A DNA stretch of 35,763 nucleotides from an uncultured Planctomycetales bacterium. GTDB lineage: Bacteria; Planctomycetota; Planctomycetia; Isosphaerales; Isosphaeraceae. The notes under the pieces are model-generated. The model did no database searches and was not told the DNA's origin. It was given only the letters and a program-made list of their open reading frames with translations. The stretch is from contig CALCIB010000027.1 in NCBI GenBank assembly GCA_937907525.1, positions 1 to 35,763 of the forward strand, in the 5' to 3' direction. How positions within the stretch are numbered: the stretch's first letter is position 1; the number at the start of each line of letters is the position of its first letter. The position numbers were made by a program, and so were the translations under genes. Shown here one piece after another: positions 6,617 through 15,969 of the stretch.

Positions 6617-8128
6617 TCAGAGCTTGGGAGCGGCGGGCTTGCGAGGGGCGTCGAGCGGCGAGGATCCCCGGGGCTTCACCCGGCGACGGTACGCGGCGTC
6701 CCTGGTCGCCACGTAAAGCAAGTCGAAATCCGACCCGCCGAACGCCACGCCGACGGCCGGCCCCCCCGGCGCGGGGACGATCGCGACGACCCGGCCGGCT
6801 TGGTCGCAGATTTGAATCCCCATTCTGGTGGCGACGTAGAGCCTGCCGTCGCGGTCGACGACCATTCCGGTCGTCCCGGCGTCGCGGGCGTCGTCGTCGA
6901 CATGGAGATGGTGGAACTTCTGGCCGTATCGCAACGTAAGGTCGGGCTGGATCTGGAAACCGTACACCCAGCGGCTCGCCCGGTCGGCGACGTATAAAAG
7001 CGTCTGATCGGGTGAAAGCGCCATGGCCGCCACTTCGCGGATTCCGGCGTCGGAGACGACCGGAGACCCCTGGGGTCCGCGCGCCTCGATCACGCGATCC
7101 GAGGCCGAGTTCGCGCCCGCCCCCGGTCGGACGGTGAAACGAACGCCGTCATGGCGGGCGATCCCGTTCCCACGCGCGTCGCCGAGCGCCTCCGCGGCGA
7201 CGTCCCGAGCGACCTCCTCCCAGCCCTCGCCGGGGATCAGGATCTCCTGAAGCTGTTGCGAGCCGTTCCCGGCCTGGATCGGTTCGGGGTGGTCCCTCCA
7301 GAGCCAGCGCATGGCGTCGGCGAAGATCTCGGTGGCGTGTTTCGAGCTATGCGGGCCGTCGCCCCAGGCGTGGGCGACCTCGTAGCCGGCGAACGTCAGG
7401 GCCCGCTCCATCTCCTGATTCGCCATCCACCAGTCGCCGCCGTAGATGTTCAGGTCGTTGGAGCCGTCCTCCAGGAAGACGCGCAGGGGCTTGGGCTCGT
7501 ACTTGCGGATCAGCGTCGGATATTCGTTCGCCCCGCGGAGCCCGACGTAAGTCCCCACGGCGCTGAAGACTCGGCGGAACGAGTCGGGCCGTTCCCAGGC
7601 GGCGGTGAAGGCGCAGACGGCCCCGCTGCTGGAGCCGGCGATCGCCCGGTCGTTCGGGTCGCGCGACAGTCGGATCGGCCGGCCGTCCTCGGTCTTGAGC
7701 GTCTCGACGGCCGGCAAAAGCTCGTCGATCAGGAACCGGGCGTAGCCGTCGCCCAGGCCGTCGTACTCGAAGCTGCGGTTGAAGCGGTCGAGCGCCTCGT
7801 CCGACGTCGCCTTGACCCGGCCGGGCGTCACGAAGACCCCGATCAGGACCGGGATCTCCTCGCGCTCGATCAACTCGTCGAAGACCCTGGGCGCGTCGTA
7901 CTGGACGCCGTCCTGGCAGACGAAGAGGCATGCGGGTTTGGCCGGGTCGTACTGGCGGGGGACGTAGACCCAATAATCGCGCGTCGTGCCCGGAAAGACG
8001 GCGCCGGCGTCGAACGAGTGCTTCTGAATTTCCCCCCTGGGGGCCTCGGTCGTCGAGGAAGCCGCGGCCGCGGGGAAACTGATCACGGGGAAAGCCAGGA
8101 GACACGCCAGGAGGGCGGTTCGTCGCAT
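6617..8128 (-). CDS. Secreted esterase (EstD/enterochelin-esterase-like) fused to SMP-30/gluconolactonase-type domain
   Basis: 503 aa with a signal peptide (residues 1-23, ending PAAAAS). The N-terminal half is an alpha/beta-hydrolase of the esterase D type: DYWVYVPRQYDP at residue ~51, oxyanion region VCQDGVQYD at ~70, nucleophile elbow GSSSG with Ser167 central, an EDGSNDLN acid motif and GPHSSKH providing the His. The last ~150 residues carry SMP-30/gluconolactonase/LRE strands (ALSPDQTLLYVADR, GMVVDRDGRLYVATRMGIQI, VAFGGSDFDLLYVATRD). That part is shorter than a full six-bladed propeller, so it may be a partial module. It probably hydrolyses an ester or lactone of a sugar acid outside the cytoplasm; the substrate is unknown. 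The start ATG is preceded by GAGG about 10 nt upstream. Confidence 0.8.
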   Translation of the reverse strand: MRRTALLACLLAFPVISFPAAAASSTTEAPRGEIQKHSFDAGAVFPGTTRDYWVYVPRQYDPAKPACLFVCQDGVQYDAPRVFDELIEREEIPVLIGVFVTPGRVKATSDEALDRFNRSFEYDGLGDGYARFLIDELLPAVETLKTEDGRPIRLSRDPNDRAIAGSSSGAVCAFTAAWERPDSFRRVFSAVGTYVGLRGANEYPTLIRKYEPKPLRVFLEDGSNDLNIYGGDWWMANQEMERALTFAGYEVAHAWGDGPHSSKHATEIFADAMRWLWRDHPEPIQAGNGSQQLQEILIPGEGWEEVARDVAAEALGDARGNGIARHDGVRFTVRPGAGANSASDRVIEARGPQGSPVVSDAGIREVAAMALSPDQTLLYVADRASRWVYGFQIQPDLTLRYGQKFHHLHVDDDARDAGTTGMVVDRDGRLYVATRMGIQICDQAGRVVAIVPAPGGPAVGVAFGGSDFDLLYVATRDAAYRRRVKPRGSSPLDAPRKPAAPKL

Positions 8129-8274
8129 CGATCGGCCTCGCGAGGATGTAGGTTCAACACGTCGAGGCGAGTCCGGCGCCCTGGACGGGCGGGATCGCGT
8201 CGACCGATGATTCTAGCCCTGGAGGATGAAGGCTGGAAGGAGGGGGCCCGAGGGCCTGGATGGGGGGACTTGAA

Positions 8275-8348
8275 TGGGCGCACCAGGATTCGAACCTGGG
8301 ACCTTACCCTTATCAGGGGTACGCTCTAGCCAACTGAGCTATGCGCCC
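8275..8348 (-). tRNA. tRNA-Ile (GAU)
   Basis: A full cloverleaf can be drawn on the minus strand: acceptor GGGCGCA/TGCGCCC, D-arm GCTCAGTTGGCTAGAGC, anticodon stem TACCC/GGGTA around loop CTGATAA (anticodon GAT), T-arm CCAGGTTCGAATCCTGG, discriminator A. No CCA is encoded. The gene is 74 nt and single, not inside an rRNA operon. Confidence 0.97.
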
Positions 8349-8378
8349 GCGACGCCGTGTGTCGCATCGACAGGGAAT

Positions 8379-8406
8379 AGTGTACCCGACCCCGGCGCCG
8401 AGTCAA
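8379..8406 (-). promoter_or_regulatory. Sigma70-type promoter of tRNA-Ile
   Basis: On the minus strand TTGACT (8401-8406) and TACACT (8379-8384) are separated by 16 bp. The -10 lies about 30 bp before the mature tRNA 5' end, a normal spacing for a tRNA leader. Confidence 0.7.
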
Positions 8407-8536
8407 CCACCCACCGGATCGAACTCGGTGGATCCTCGATCGGGGGGGCGGCGCGCGTTACGATCGTCGTCGCGGCCGGGCTCGCGGTCGGCGCGGGTCG
8501 GTCGGTCCCGGAATCACGTCGTCGAAGGGAAAAGCC

Positions 8537-9193
8537 ATGACGTTCCTGCTGTTGGCGATGGGGTTGCTGGGGGTCGGCGCGGACGGAGGGGCGACGCCGC
8601 TGTTTGACGGCCGGACCCTTGACGGCTGGGTGGCCGAGGGGGCGTCGGAGACGACCGTCGACGGCGCCAGGGCCCCGGTCTGGGTCGCCGAGGACGGCAT
8701 GATCGTCTGCCGCGGCAAGGGCTTCGGCTTTCTGCGCTACAAGGAGCGCGAGTTCGACGATTTCACGCTCCACGTCGAATTCCTCATGGAGACGCCGAAG
8801 TGCAACAGCGGGATCGGCATCCGGACCCGGCCGTTCGACCCGGCCGACTCTCGCGGCACTCGGCCCTCGATCTACTCGTATGAGATCCAACTCATCGACG
8901 ACGCCGGCAAGGCCCCGGACGTTCACAGCACGGGGTCGCTGTACCGCTACGTCGCCCCTCGGGAGAGCGCCGTGAAGCCTCCCGGCGAGTGGAACGCGAT
9001 CGACGTGACCTGCGACGGCCCCCACGTCCGCGTGGTCTTAAACGGCAAAACCATCCAGGACGTCGACCAGCGCGACGTGGAGGCGATCAAGGACAAGCCG
9101 CTCCGCGGCTACGTCTGTCTTCAAAACCACGGCGGGAACATCGCCTTCCGCGCGATCGAGGTCCGAGAATTGAAAAAGCCGACGGGCCGGTGA
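8537..9193 (+). CDS. Secreted DUF1080 (3-keto-disaccharide hydrolase-type) protein
   Basis: 218 aa. A short signal peptide (residues 1-~19, MTFLLLAMGLLGVGADGG) is followed by a single concanavalin-like jelly-roll domain of the DUF1080 family: TPLFDGRTLDGW at the start, GMIVCRGKGFGFLRY, DFTLHVEF, CNSGIGIRTR, YEIQLIDDAG, GEWNAIDVTCDG, and a last strand NIAFRAIEVREL. The LFDGxxLDGW opening and the NSGI(G/F)xR segment are hallmarks of this family, which is greatly expanded in planctomycetes. Characterised members hydrolyse 3-keto-glycosides, but many paralogues are uncharacterised, so the substrate is open. It stands alone between tRNA-Ile and citrate synthase. Confidence 0.88.
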   Translation: MTFLLLAMGLLGVGADGGATPLFDGRTLDGWVAEGASETTVDGARAPVWVAEDGMIVCRGKGFGFLRYKEREFDDFTLHVEFLMETPKCNSGIGIRTRPFDPADSRGTRPSIYSYEIQLIDDAGKAPDVHSTGSLYRYVAPRESAVKPPGEWNAIDVTCDGPHVRVVLNGKTIQDVDQRDVEAIKDKPLRGYVCLQNHGGNIAFRAIEVRELKKPTGR

Positions 9194-9233
9194 CGGCGGT
9201 GGGGCGTTCGCGAGGGTTGGCGGCGGCGGACGA

Positions 9234-9261
9234 TTCCAACGCTCGAAACCGCGTGTAGAAT
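9234..9261 (+). promoter_or_regulatory. Possible promoter of citrate synthase gene
   Basis: TTCCAA (9234-9239), 16 bp, TAGAAT (9256-9261), about 85 bp before the chosen start. The -10 is good and the -35 poor. Confidence 0.35.
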
Positions 9262-9345
9262 GGACTCGTTCGACGACTGCGGATGCACACGACGGCGGAA
9301 TTCTTGGCGGCCGGCGCCCGGGCGAGGCCGCGTGGAGATGGGCAG

Positions 9346-10638
<1,293 letters not shown>

Positions 10639-10817
10639 AGCCCGACGCTCGGAGGCCGGGACCGGGAGACGGTCGCATCGGCCTTTCCAAAATCCTCGGA
10701 ACGTGGGAGTTTACGGGCGCGAGTCGCGGCGGGTCGTCGCTGAACTCAAGGCATCGGATGCCGGGCCCCGACGATCCAGGTCGCATCGTCGCCGGGTCGA
10801 GATCAAGGAGGATCACG

Positions 10818-12806
10818 ATGGCCGACGCCTCTCCCGCCTCCGCGCGCGCCGTGGACGAACGGAAAACCGCCCCTCGCGCGCTCGGGGGGACGACTCCCGC
10901 GCCCGCCGAACGGACGACCGGAAATCCCAACGGCTCCCTCGCCTATCATTCCCCGCATCCGGCCGTTTCGCGGCCCGCATTCCCCCGCGAGGGGAAAAGA
11001 CCCTCCACGCCCCCTTTGAAACTCGCGGCGGACGGGAACGACGACTCGTTCGGACGGCTGGACCTACTGACGACCGGCCTGTGGTTCGGCCTGCTCGCCG
11101 GGTTCCTGGAGGTGGCCGAGGGGTTGGTCGCCAGGAAATGGGCGGGGGTCGTCACTTACGACACCCTCCGCACCAACCACCATTACGCCTGGCTGACCCC
11201 GGCGTCATATCTGGCGATGGCGACCGTCCTGGCCCTGGCGATGATCGCGGTTTCGACCGTCCTCCGGCGACCGTTCCGTCGCTCGACGGCGCTCTGGGCG
11301 TTCGCCGCGGGCCTGGGGTGGTCGACGGCCCTGGCGGTCTCCGGCCTGCACGGCCTGGCCAGGCTGGCGCTGGCGTTCGGGATCGCCTCGGCGGTCGCGC
11401 GCGCGGCCCTGGCCCGGCCCCGAGGGTTCCGCCGCCTCGTCCGCGCCTCCACGCCGATCGGCCTGGCGGCGACGGCCCTGGTCGCCGTCTCGGCGACGGC
11501 GGGAGGGCGATCGTCGGCGGCGATCCGGCCGGCGCGCGACGACGCCCCCAACGTCGTCTTGATCGTGCTGGACACCGCGCGGGCCGATTCGCTGTCGCCC
11601 TACGGCTCGGATCGGGACGTCACGCCCAACCTCGCCAAACTGGCCGAGCGCGGGGTCCTGTTCCGTCACGCCCGCTCGACGGCCTCGTGGACGCTCCCCG
11701 CGCACGCCTCGTTGTTCACGGGGCGCTGGCCGTCGGAGTTGTCGGTCGACGTCGGCCGGCCGCTGGACGCGACCTACCCGACGCTCGCCGAGGAACTGGC
11801 CGCGCGGGGGTACGCGACGGCCGGGTTCGTCGCCAACACCGAGAACTGCAACGCCTGGTACGGCCTCGCCCGAGGCTTCGAGCGCTACGAGGACTTCTAC
11901 GAGAACGGCCAGGTGACCCCCCTGGAGGTCGTCCGGGGATCGCGGCTGGGGCGATATCTGGCGGCGACCCGTCCAGGGATGAAACTGATCGCGGCGACCG
12001 CCGGCCGCGACCGCTATCGTTATCGCAAGTCGGCCGAGATGATCGGCCGCGACGCCCTGGCGTGGCTCGACGACCGCCGCGACGACCGGCCGTTCTTCCT
12101 GTTCCTCAACTACTTCGACGCCCACGACCCCTACGTCCCCCCCGACGGGGCGGACCAGCGCTACTGGAACCCCGAGACGTCGGGGCCGGAGGCCGCCCGC
12201 GACGGCTACGACGACTGCCTGGCCTACCTGGACGACCAGCTCGGCCGGTTCCTCGACGAGTTGGAGCGCCGGGGCGAGACGGAGCGGACGATCTTCGTGG
12301 TGACGTCCGACCACGGCGAGGGTTTCGGCGAGCACGGCCTCTCCGGCCACGGCCTGAGCCTGTATCGGATGGAGACGCACATCCCGCTGGTCGTCGTGGC
12401 CCCGGCGGTCCCGGCGGGCGTCGCCGTCGAGCGGTCGGCCAGCCTTCGGGACGTCGCGGCGACGATCCTCGAACTCGTCGACGGAGCCCCGGCCGACGGC
12501 CCGTTCCCAGGATCGTCGCTGGTCGCGGCCTGGGACGACGCCGTCCCCGACGCCCCCGCGCCGGTGCTTTTGGAACTCGACCGCGGCCGCGCCGTCCCCG
12601 ACGAGGCGGCCGAGGGCGCTCCCGCGCGGCTGGGGCCGATGCGCTCTTTGGTGGCCGATCGCCACGCCTACATCGTCAACGGCGACGGCGGCGAGGAACT
12701 CTACGACCTCGACGACGACCCCGAGGAAACCCGCGACCTCTCCGGCTCGCCCGACGCCGCGGCGCGCCTCGAACGCTTCCGCGACCTCATGCGGTCGATG
12801 GAGTGA
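10818..12806 (+). CDS. Membrane-anchored sulfatase-like hydrolase (alkaline phosphatase superfamily)
   Basis: 662 aa from the ATG at 10818, preceded by AAGGAGG. Residues 1-~80 are a polar cytoplasmic tail. About five hydrophobic segments follow (LLTTGLWFGLLAGFLEVAEG, YLAMATVLALAMIAVSTVL, ALWAFAAGLGWSTALAVSGL, then two shorter ones), and then the catalytic domain from residue ~245. Metal and nucleophile motifs are Asp252 in VLIVLDTARADS, Thr292 in ASWTLPAHASLFTG, and Asp498/His499 in TSDHGEGFGEHG. The nucleophile site reads T-L-P-A-H instead of the C/S-x-P-x-R that is converted to formylglycine in true sulfatases, so it is more likely a phospho- or phosphoglycerol/ethanolamine-type hydrolase or transferase (inference). 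Residues 45-62 are encoded by a fragment of the dispersed repeat. Confidence 0.82.
   Translation: MADASPASARAVDERKTAPRALGGTTPAPAERTTGNPNGSLAYHSPHPAVSRPAFPREGKRPSTPPLKLAADGNDDSFGRLDLLTTGLWFGLLAGFLEVAEGLVARKWAGVVTYDTLRTNHHYAWLTPASYLAMATVLALAMIAVSTVLRRPFRRSTALWAFAAGLGWSTALAVSGLHGLARLALAFGIASAVARAALARPRGFRRLVRASTPIGLAATALVAVSATAGGRSSAAIRPARDDAPNVVLIVLDTARADSLSPYGSDRDVTPNLAKLAERGVLFRHARSTASWTLPAHASLFTGRWPSELSVDVGRPLDATYPTLAEELAARGYATAGFVANTENCNAWYGLARGFERYEDFYENGQVTPLEVVRGSRLGRYLAATRPGMKLIAATAGRDRYRYRKSAEMIGRDALAWLDDRRDDRPFFLFLNYFDAHDPYVPPDGADQRYWNPETSGPEAARDGYDDCLAYLDDQLGRFLDELERRGETERTIFVVTSDHGEGFGEHGLSGHGLSLYRMETHIPLVVVAPAVPAGVAVERSASLRDVAATILELVDGAPADGPFPGSSLVAAWDDAVPDAPAPVLLELDRGRAVPDEAAEGAPARLGPMRSLVADRHAYIVNGDGGEELYDLDDDPEETRDLSGSPDAAARLERFRDLMRSME
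10950..11000. repeat. Repeat arm embedded in the coding sequence of the sulfatase-like gene
   Basis: The stretch has the order CATCCGGCCG, TTTCGCGG, then CCCCCGCGAGGGG. This closely matches the reverse complement of the left arm of the 254-bp elements (CATCCGGCCGCTTCGCGG... CCCCCGCGAGGGG at 12918-12966). It lies in frame at codons 45-62. Only the arm is present; no terminal inverted repeats are seen around it. Confidence 0.65.
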
Positions 12807-12877
12807 CCGCCGACGCGGGGATCGAGGCGAACGCGACGTCTCCCTCCCGCGGCTCGACCCGCCGCGCCGCCGGCTCA

Positions 12878-13131
12878 GAGTCTGTCTCATAAGTGGGCAA
12901 GGGACGACCATCACGGTCTTCCCCCCTCGCGGGGGGAGACAGACCGCGAAGCGGCCGGATGAGGGGGATGACGCGCGGGACGACCGTTGGAATTCGCGGA
13001 AGCCCGTCCGGCAAGCCCTGGACGTCGATGGTCTTCTGGCGCGCGCCCCCCCGTCCGGCCCTTCGGGCCACCTTCCCCCGCGAGGGGGTAAGGACGTTAT
13101 GCCGGCCGCGGCTCCCTTATGGGACAGGCTC
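12878..13131. repeat. 254-bp MITE-like element, copy 2
   Basis: The 325-bp gap between the sulfatase-like and lipoprotein genes is mostly this element. Ends: GAGTCTGTCTCATAAG (12878-12893) and, on the minus strand from 13131, GAGCCTGTCCCATAAG, an inverted repeat with three mismatches. A 3-bp TCA lies on both sides (12875-12877 and 13132-13134), a clean TNA-type target duplication. The internal arms are CTTCCCCCCTCGCGGGG (from 12918) with GACCGCGAAGCGGCCGG, and GTCCGGCCCTTCGGGCCACC with the CTTCCCCCGCGAGGGGG palindrome (to ~13093). The order and exact length match copy 1. There is no ORF. The right TCA is the stop codon of the minus-strand lipoprotein gene. Confidence 0.88.
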
Positions 13132-13866
13132 TCAGATGGGCGGGCCTTCCTCGGCGACTCCCTCGTCGCCCATGTCTTCCTCCTGACCGCCGCTGAAGGC
13201 CCGGCGGGCGGAGTCGCCCACGTGGAAGTTCTCCAGCGCCAGGTCGATCTTCGGACTGATGGCGTTCTTCTCGGCCTTGGGGTACTCGAAGATCAACGCG
13301 ACCTTCTGGGGCGAGGTCTTGCCGCCGTAGAGATAGACCTTCATCTCGTTGGCCTCGCGGTCGACGGTGGCGGTCTGAAAGGCGTTGGTCTCGCGGCTGA
13401 ACTTGGACTGCTTCGACTCCGCCTTGAAATTGGCCAGTTGCAGGTCCGCGCCGGTGGCGTCGCGGATCATTCCGACGACCTCCTCGTTGAAGTCGCCGCG
13501 GGGGGGGGCCTCGGGCTGGGGTGACTCCCCCTTCTTGGCCGCGGGCTTGGGGAGGTCGACCCGGGCGAGCACGTGCATGCTCTGGCCGGCCTGGTCCATG
13601 AAGGAGTTCTCCAGGCTGAACAGGCCGGGCTCCACGGCCGCGAACTGGAAGGCCTGGGTGGGGCCGGAGAGGCCGACCGGCGGGCGGACGTAGATCCCCA
13701 ACTCCTGCATCTTGCCCGTGACCGGCGGCGAGAGGTTCGCGTCCAGCCGCTTGTCGTACTTCATCCGCTCCAGCGTCTGCTCGATGCGGTAGTCGTAGTT
13801 GTGCATTCCGCAGCCGACCGCCAGGAGCGTTCCGAGACCGATCAGCATCGCCCGCGCGCGTTTCAT
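13132..13866 (-). CDS. Predicted lipoprotein, function unknown
   Basis: 244 aa from the ATG at 13866, which follows GAGAGGGG. The frame is open far upstream, but that part is arginine/glycine-rich shadow sequence. Residues 1-19 form a lipoprotein signal peptide (MKRARAMLIGLGTLLAVGC) with Cys19 as the lipidation site. The mature part has a segment HNYDYRIEQTLERMKYDKRLDANL, a beta-rich middle (LGIYVRPPVGL, FQFAAVEPGLFSLENSF, HVLARVDLPKP), a Lys/Pro/Glu linker and a last beta region (EMKVYLYGGKTSPQKVALIFEYP). It ends in an acidic tail. I do not recognise the family; such proteins are typical membrane-surface lipoproteins of planctomycetes. Its stop codon coincides with the target duplication of the adjacent element. 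Confidence 0.8.
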   Translation of the reverse strand: MKRARAMLIGLGTLLAVGCGMHNYDYRIEQTLERMKYDKRLDANLSPPVTGKMQELGIYVRPPVGLSGPTQAFQFAAVEPGLFSLENSFMDQAGQSMHVLARVDLPKPAAKKGESPQPEAPPRGDFNEEVVGMIRDATGADLQLANFKAESKQSKFSRETNAFQTATVDREANEMKVYLYGGKTSPQKVALIFEYPKAEKNAISPKIDLALENFHVGDSARRAFSGGQEEDMGDEGVAEEGPPI

Positions 13867-14063
13867 CGACGAAAGCCCCTCTCGATTCGACCCGCCTCGT
13901 CCCGTCCGCCGCCGGCCCCGGCGCGGATCGCGAAGGGCCGGGCTCGTGGCGGTCAGAAGATCATAGCCCCCCGGCGGAAGCGACGCCAGTCGCCGGTCGC
14001 GATTGCGCGCGGGCCCGGTCGCCGGCGGCCGCGTCGTCGGGGAAGGGACGCGGGACGGCGCGA

Positions 14064-14870
14064 TCAGCGGGCCGCCTCGATCCAGAGCACCCGCCGCGGC
14101 GAGCTCGGCACGTCCGGTCCCAGATCGACGCGGCGGACCGGCTCGTTGCGGTCCTCGGCGTGCAGGAGGCCGTGATCGCCGCGATCCTCGAACCAGCGGA
14201 CCAACGCCAGGCCGTCGACCCAGGCGACGACCATGCGGCCGTCCAGCGTCGCGGGAGACTCGGAGACGGGGGCGAAGGCGACCGACGTCCCCCTCGGAAG
14301 CACCGGCGACATGGAGTCGTCGGGAATGGTCAGGCAGCGCCCCTCGCGCCGGGCCTCCAGCCACTCGCGCCCGCCCCGTCCGGGATCGGCGCGGAGCGTG
14401 TCGTGGCCGAGCCGGGGCGTGTTCTCCCGCGGCGCGATCGTTCGGCCGCCGGCCTCGCCCGCGGCCGGGCGCTCCGATTCCAAAAGCCGCGTCGCGGTCG
14501 AGTCGAGTTCGGTCGACGCCTCCCCCTCCAGGAGTTGCAGCGCGGTTCGCAGAAGCGCCCCGACCATGACGGCCGATTGCGGCGCGGCCTCGCTCCGTTC
14601 CGGCCGCACCGCGGGTCGAAACCGCGAACCCTTGCCGTGGAGCAGCCAACCGGGCTCGACCGCGGTCAGCTCGATGATCTTGAGCACGACCTCGGCCGGG
14701 ACGGTGACGCCCCCCTCGTAGTTGTACCAGGTGCGCACCGGGATCCCCAGACGGCGAGCCATCTCCGGACCCCCGCGCTCGCCGAAGAGTTCCAGCCGCA
14801 GGGCCGCCAGCCGCTCGGCGAGTTCGAGCTTGGCGCGCAACGATTCAGGGAGTGTTTTCCGCCGAGCCAT
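14064..14870 (-). CDS. XRE-family repressor with S24-like C-terminal domain
   Basis: 268 aa from the ATG at 14870. The frame stays open to 14969, but that longer start overlaps the -10 of a good promoter, so the shorter start is preferred. Residues ~20-75 are a helix-turn-helix region (EMARRLGIPVRTWYNYEGG, with VPAEVVLKIIELTAVEPGWLL). A Pro/Arg/Glu linker follows, then an S24/LexA-like domain: CLTIPDDSMSPVLPRGT with the nucleophile Ser at residue 186. Next comes MVVAWVDGLALVRWFED, where the catalytic base Lys of the family is replaced by Arg225. It resembles lambda CI/LexA-type regulators, but self-cleavage is doubtful. The target is unknown. An imperfect palindrome lies in its own leader. 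Confidence 0.82.
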   Translation of the reverse strand: MARRKTLPESLRAKLELAERLAALRLELFGERGGPEMARRLGIPVRTWYNYEGGVTVPAEVVLKIIELTAVEPGWLLHGKGSRFRPAVRPERSEAAPQSAVMVGALLRTALQLLEGEASTELDSTATRLLESERPAAGEAGGRTIAPRENTPRLGHDTLRADPGRGGREWLEARREGRCLTIPDDSMSPVLPRGTSVAFAPVSESPATLDGRMVVAWVDGLALVRWFEDRGDHGLLHAEDRNEPVRRVDLGPDVPSSPRRVLWIEAAR

Positions 14871-14968
14871 GGGTAAGGTCCATCCTAACGATAAGGAGGT
14901 CGGCGACTCGTCGTCGAGGATACTCTCCAAACGCCCCGATCCGCGCCGCGAGAAACCCCACGGGGCCA

Positions 14969-14997
14969 TTTATAGCAGACGTCCGAACCGTTTCCAA
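14969..14997 (-). promoter_or_regulatory. Sigma70-type promoter of the XRE/S24 gene
   Basis: On the minus strand TTGGAA (14992-14997), a 17-bp spacer and TATAAA (14969-14974). It predicts a start of transcription near 14962 and a leader of about 90 nt. The leader contains TCCTAACGATAAGGA (14883-14897), an imperfect dyad that overlaps the likely AGGA ribosome-binding element. Confidence 0.6.
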
Positions 14998-15061
14998 GGG
15001 CGGATCGGGCGATGTTGAGAAAGATCAACGCGGCGCGGTCGAATCGGTGTCGAAAAAGTTT

Positions 15062-15682
15062 TCAATCCTCGTCGTCGAGTTTCAGGTCCGTGAGGAATTG
15101 GGCGACGGCGTCGTCCTCGTCGCCGCCGCCGGCGAAGAGGTCGTCGGCCGGCTCGGCGGGCTGGGACGGCTTCGCCGCGGCGGCCGGCTCGGCGGCGGCG
15201 CCCTCGAGCGGGATGCCGCCGTCGTCGGCGTCCATCTGGAAGCCGTCGTCGTCGTCGTCGGTGGCGAGGCTGACCTCGAAGTCGTCGGCCTCGTCCGAGT
15301 CGTCCACGACGGCGGCGATCGCCGCCTCCTCGTGCTCGGCGGTCTCGGCCGACGGGGAGGGGGCGGCCGCGGCCGACGCGACGGCGCCGCCGATCGGGTC
15401 GACGCGCAACGCCACGCCGCCGATCGAGATCACGTCGCCCACTTTCAGGGGCTGCTGGCCCAGCACCCGCAACCCGTTGACGTAGGTGCCGTTGGAGCTT
15501 CCCAGGTCGCGGACCATCAGCCGGTCGTCGGCCTCGAAGATCTCGCAATGGCGGCGGCTGACCTGCGACGAGCGGATGCGGATCACGCAGTCGTCGTGTC
15601 GGCCCACGCTGTTGACGCCGTCGATGAGTCTCAAGGCGGTGACGTCGCTCCGCCCCTTGAGCACTTGAAGTGTGTAGTTCAT
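15062..15682 (-). CDS. FHA-domain protein with acidic C-terminal tail
   Basis: 206 aa from the ATG at 15682 (MNYTLQVLKGRSD). The FHA domain at residues ~3-90 carries the phosphothreonine-binding signature: SVGRHDDC (residues 25-32), SSQVSRRHCEI (38-48) and GSSNGTYVNG (61-70). FHA domains bind phosphothreonine peptides and usually serve Ser/Thr kinase signalling, which is rich in planctomycetes; no kinase is in this window. The rest is a low-complexity Ala/Glu/Asp region, with a run of five Asp, ending in a short hydrophobic-acidic segment (AVAQFLTDLKLDDED) that may be a docking motif. The longer open frame upstream overlaps the tRNA-Gly gene and is not used. Confidence 0.9.
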   Translation of the reverse strand: MNYTLQVLKGRSDVTALRLIDGVNSVGRHDDCVIRIRSSQVSRRHCEIFEADDRLMVRDLGSSNGTYVNGLRVLGQQPLKVGDVISIGGVALRVDPIGGAVASAAAAPSPSAETAEHEEAAIAAVVDDSDEADDFEVSLATDDDDDGFQMDADDGGIPLEGAAAEPAAAAKPSQPAEPADDLFAGGGDEDDAVAQFLTDLKLDDED

Positions 15683-15864
15683 CGCCAATCGATCTCGCCT
15701 GCCTCGGGACCGCGAAGGGGCGCCGCGAGGGCGGTCGGGAGAGGCCGCCGAGAACTCGCGTCCAAACCGCAACCTACATTCTGTGCGTCCCGCGGGCAAA
15801 TGGAAAGGCCGGAGCGCCCCGACCGCCGCCCCGGAGGGAATTCCGAGATTTCGGCGGCGACCGC

Positions 15865-15892
15865 TTGTAATCGCCGCCGGGTCCTTTATACT
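15865..15892 (+). promoter_or_regulatory. Sigma70-type promoter upstream of tRNA-Gly
   Basis: TTGTAA (15865-15870), 16 bp, TATACT (15887-15892). Transcription would start near 15899, 71 bp before the tRNA. No second clear promoter is seen before tig, so this promoter may also serve the tig-clpP genes. Confidence 0.6.
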
Positions 15893-15969
15893 ACGTCTGC
15901 CGCTCGACGAGAGGGAGGCCGACGCCATCCTCGCCCCAGTCGGCGGCCGCGGCCTCGAAGGCCGAGGAC

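Noticed and set aside
13867..14649. N-terminal extension of the lipoprotein frame
   Set aside because: Arg/Gly-rich and overlapping the XRE/S24 gene in another frame; the lipoprotein signal peptide starts at 13866.
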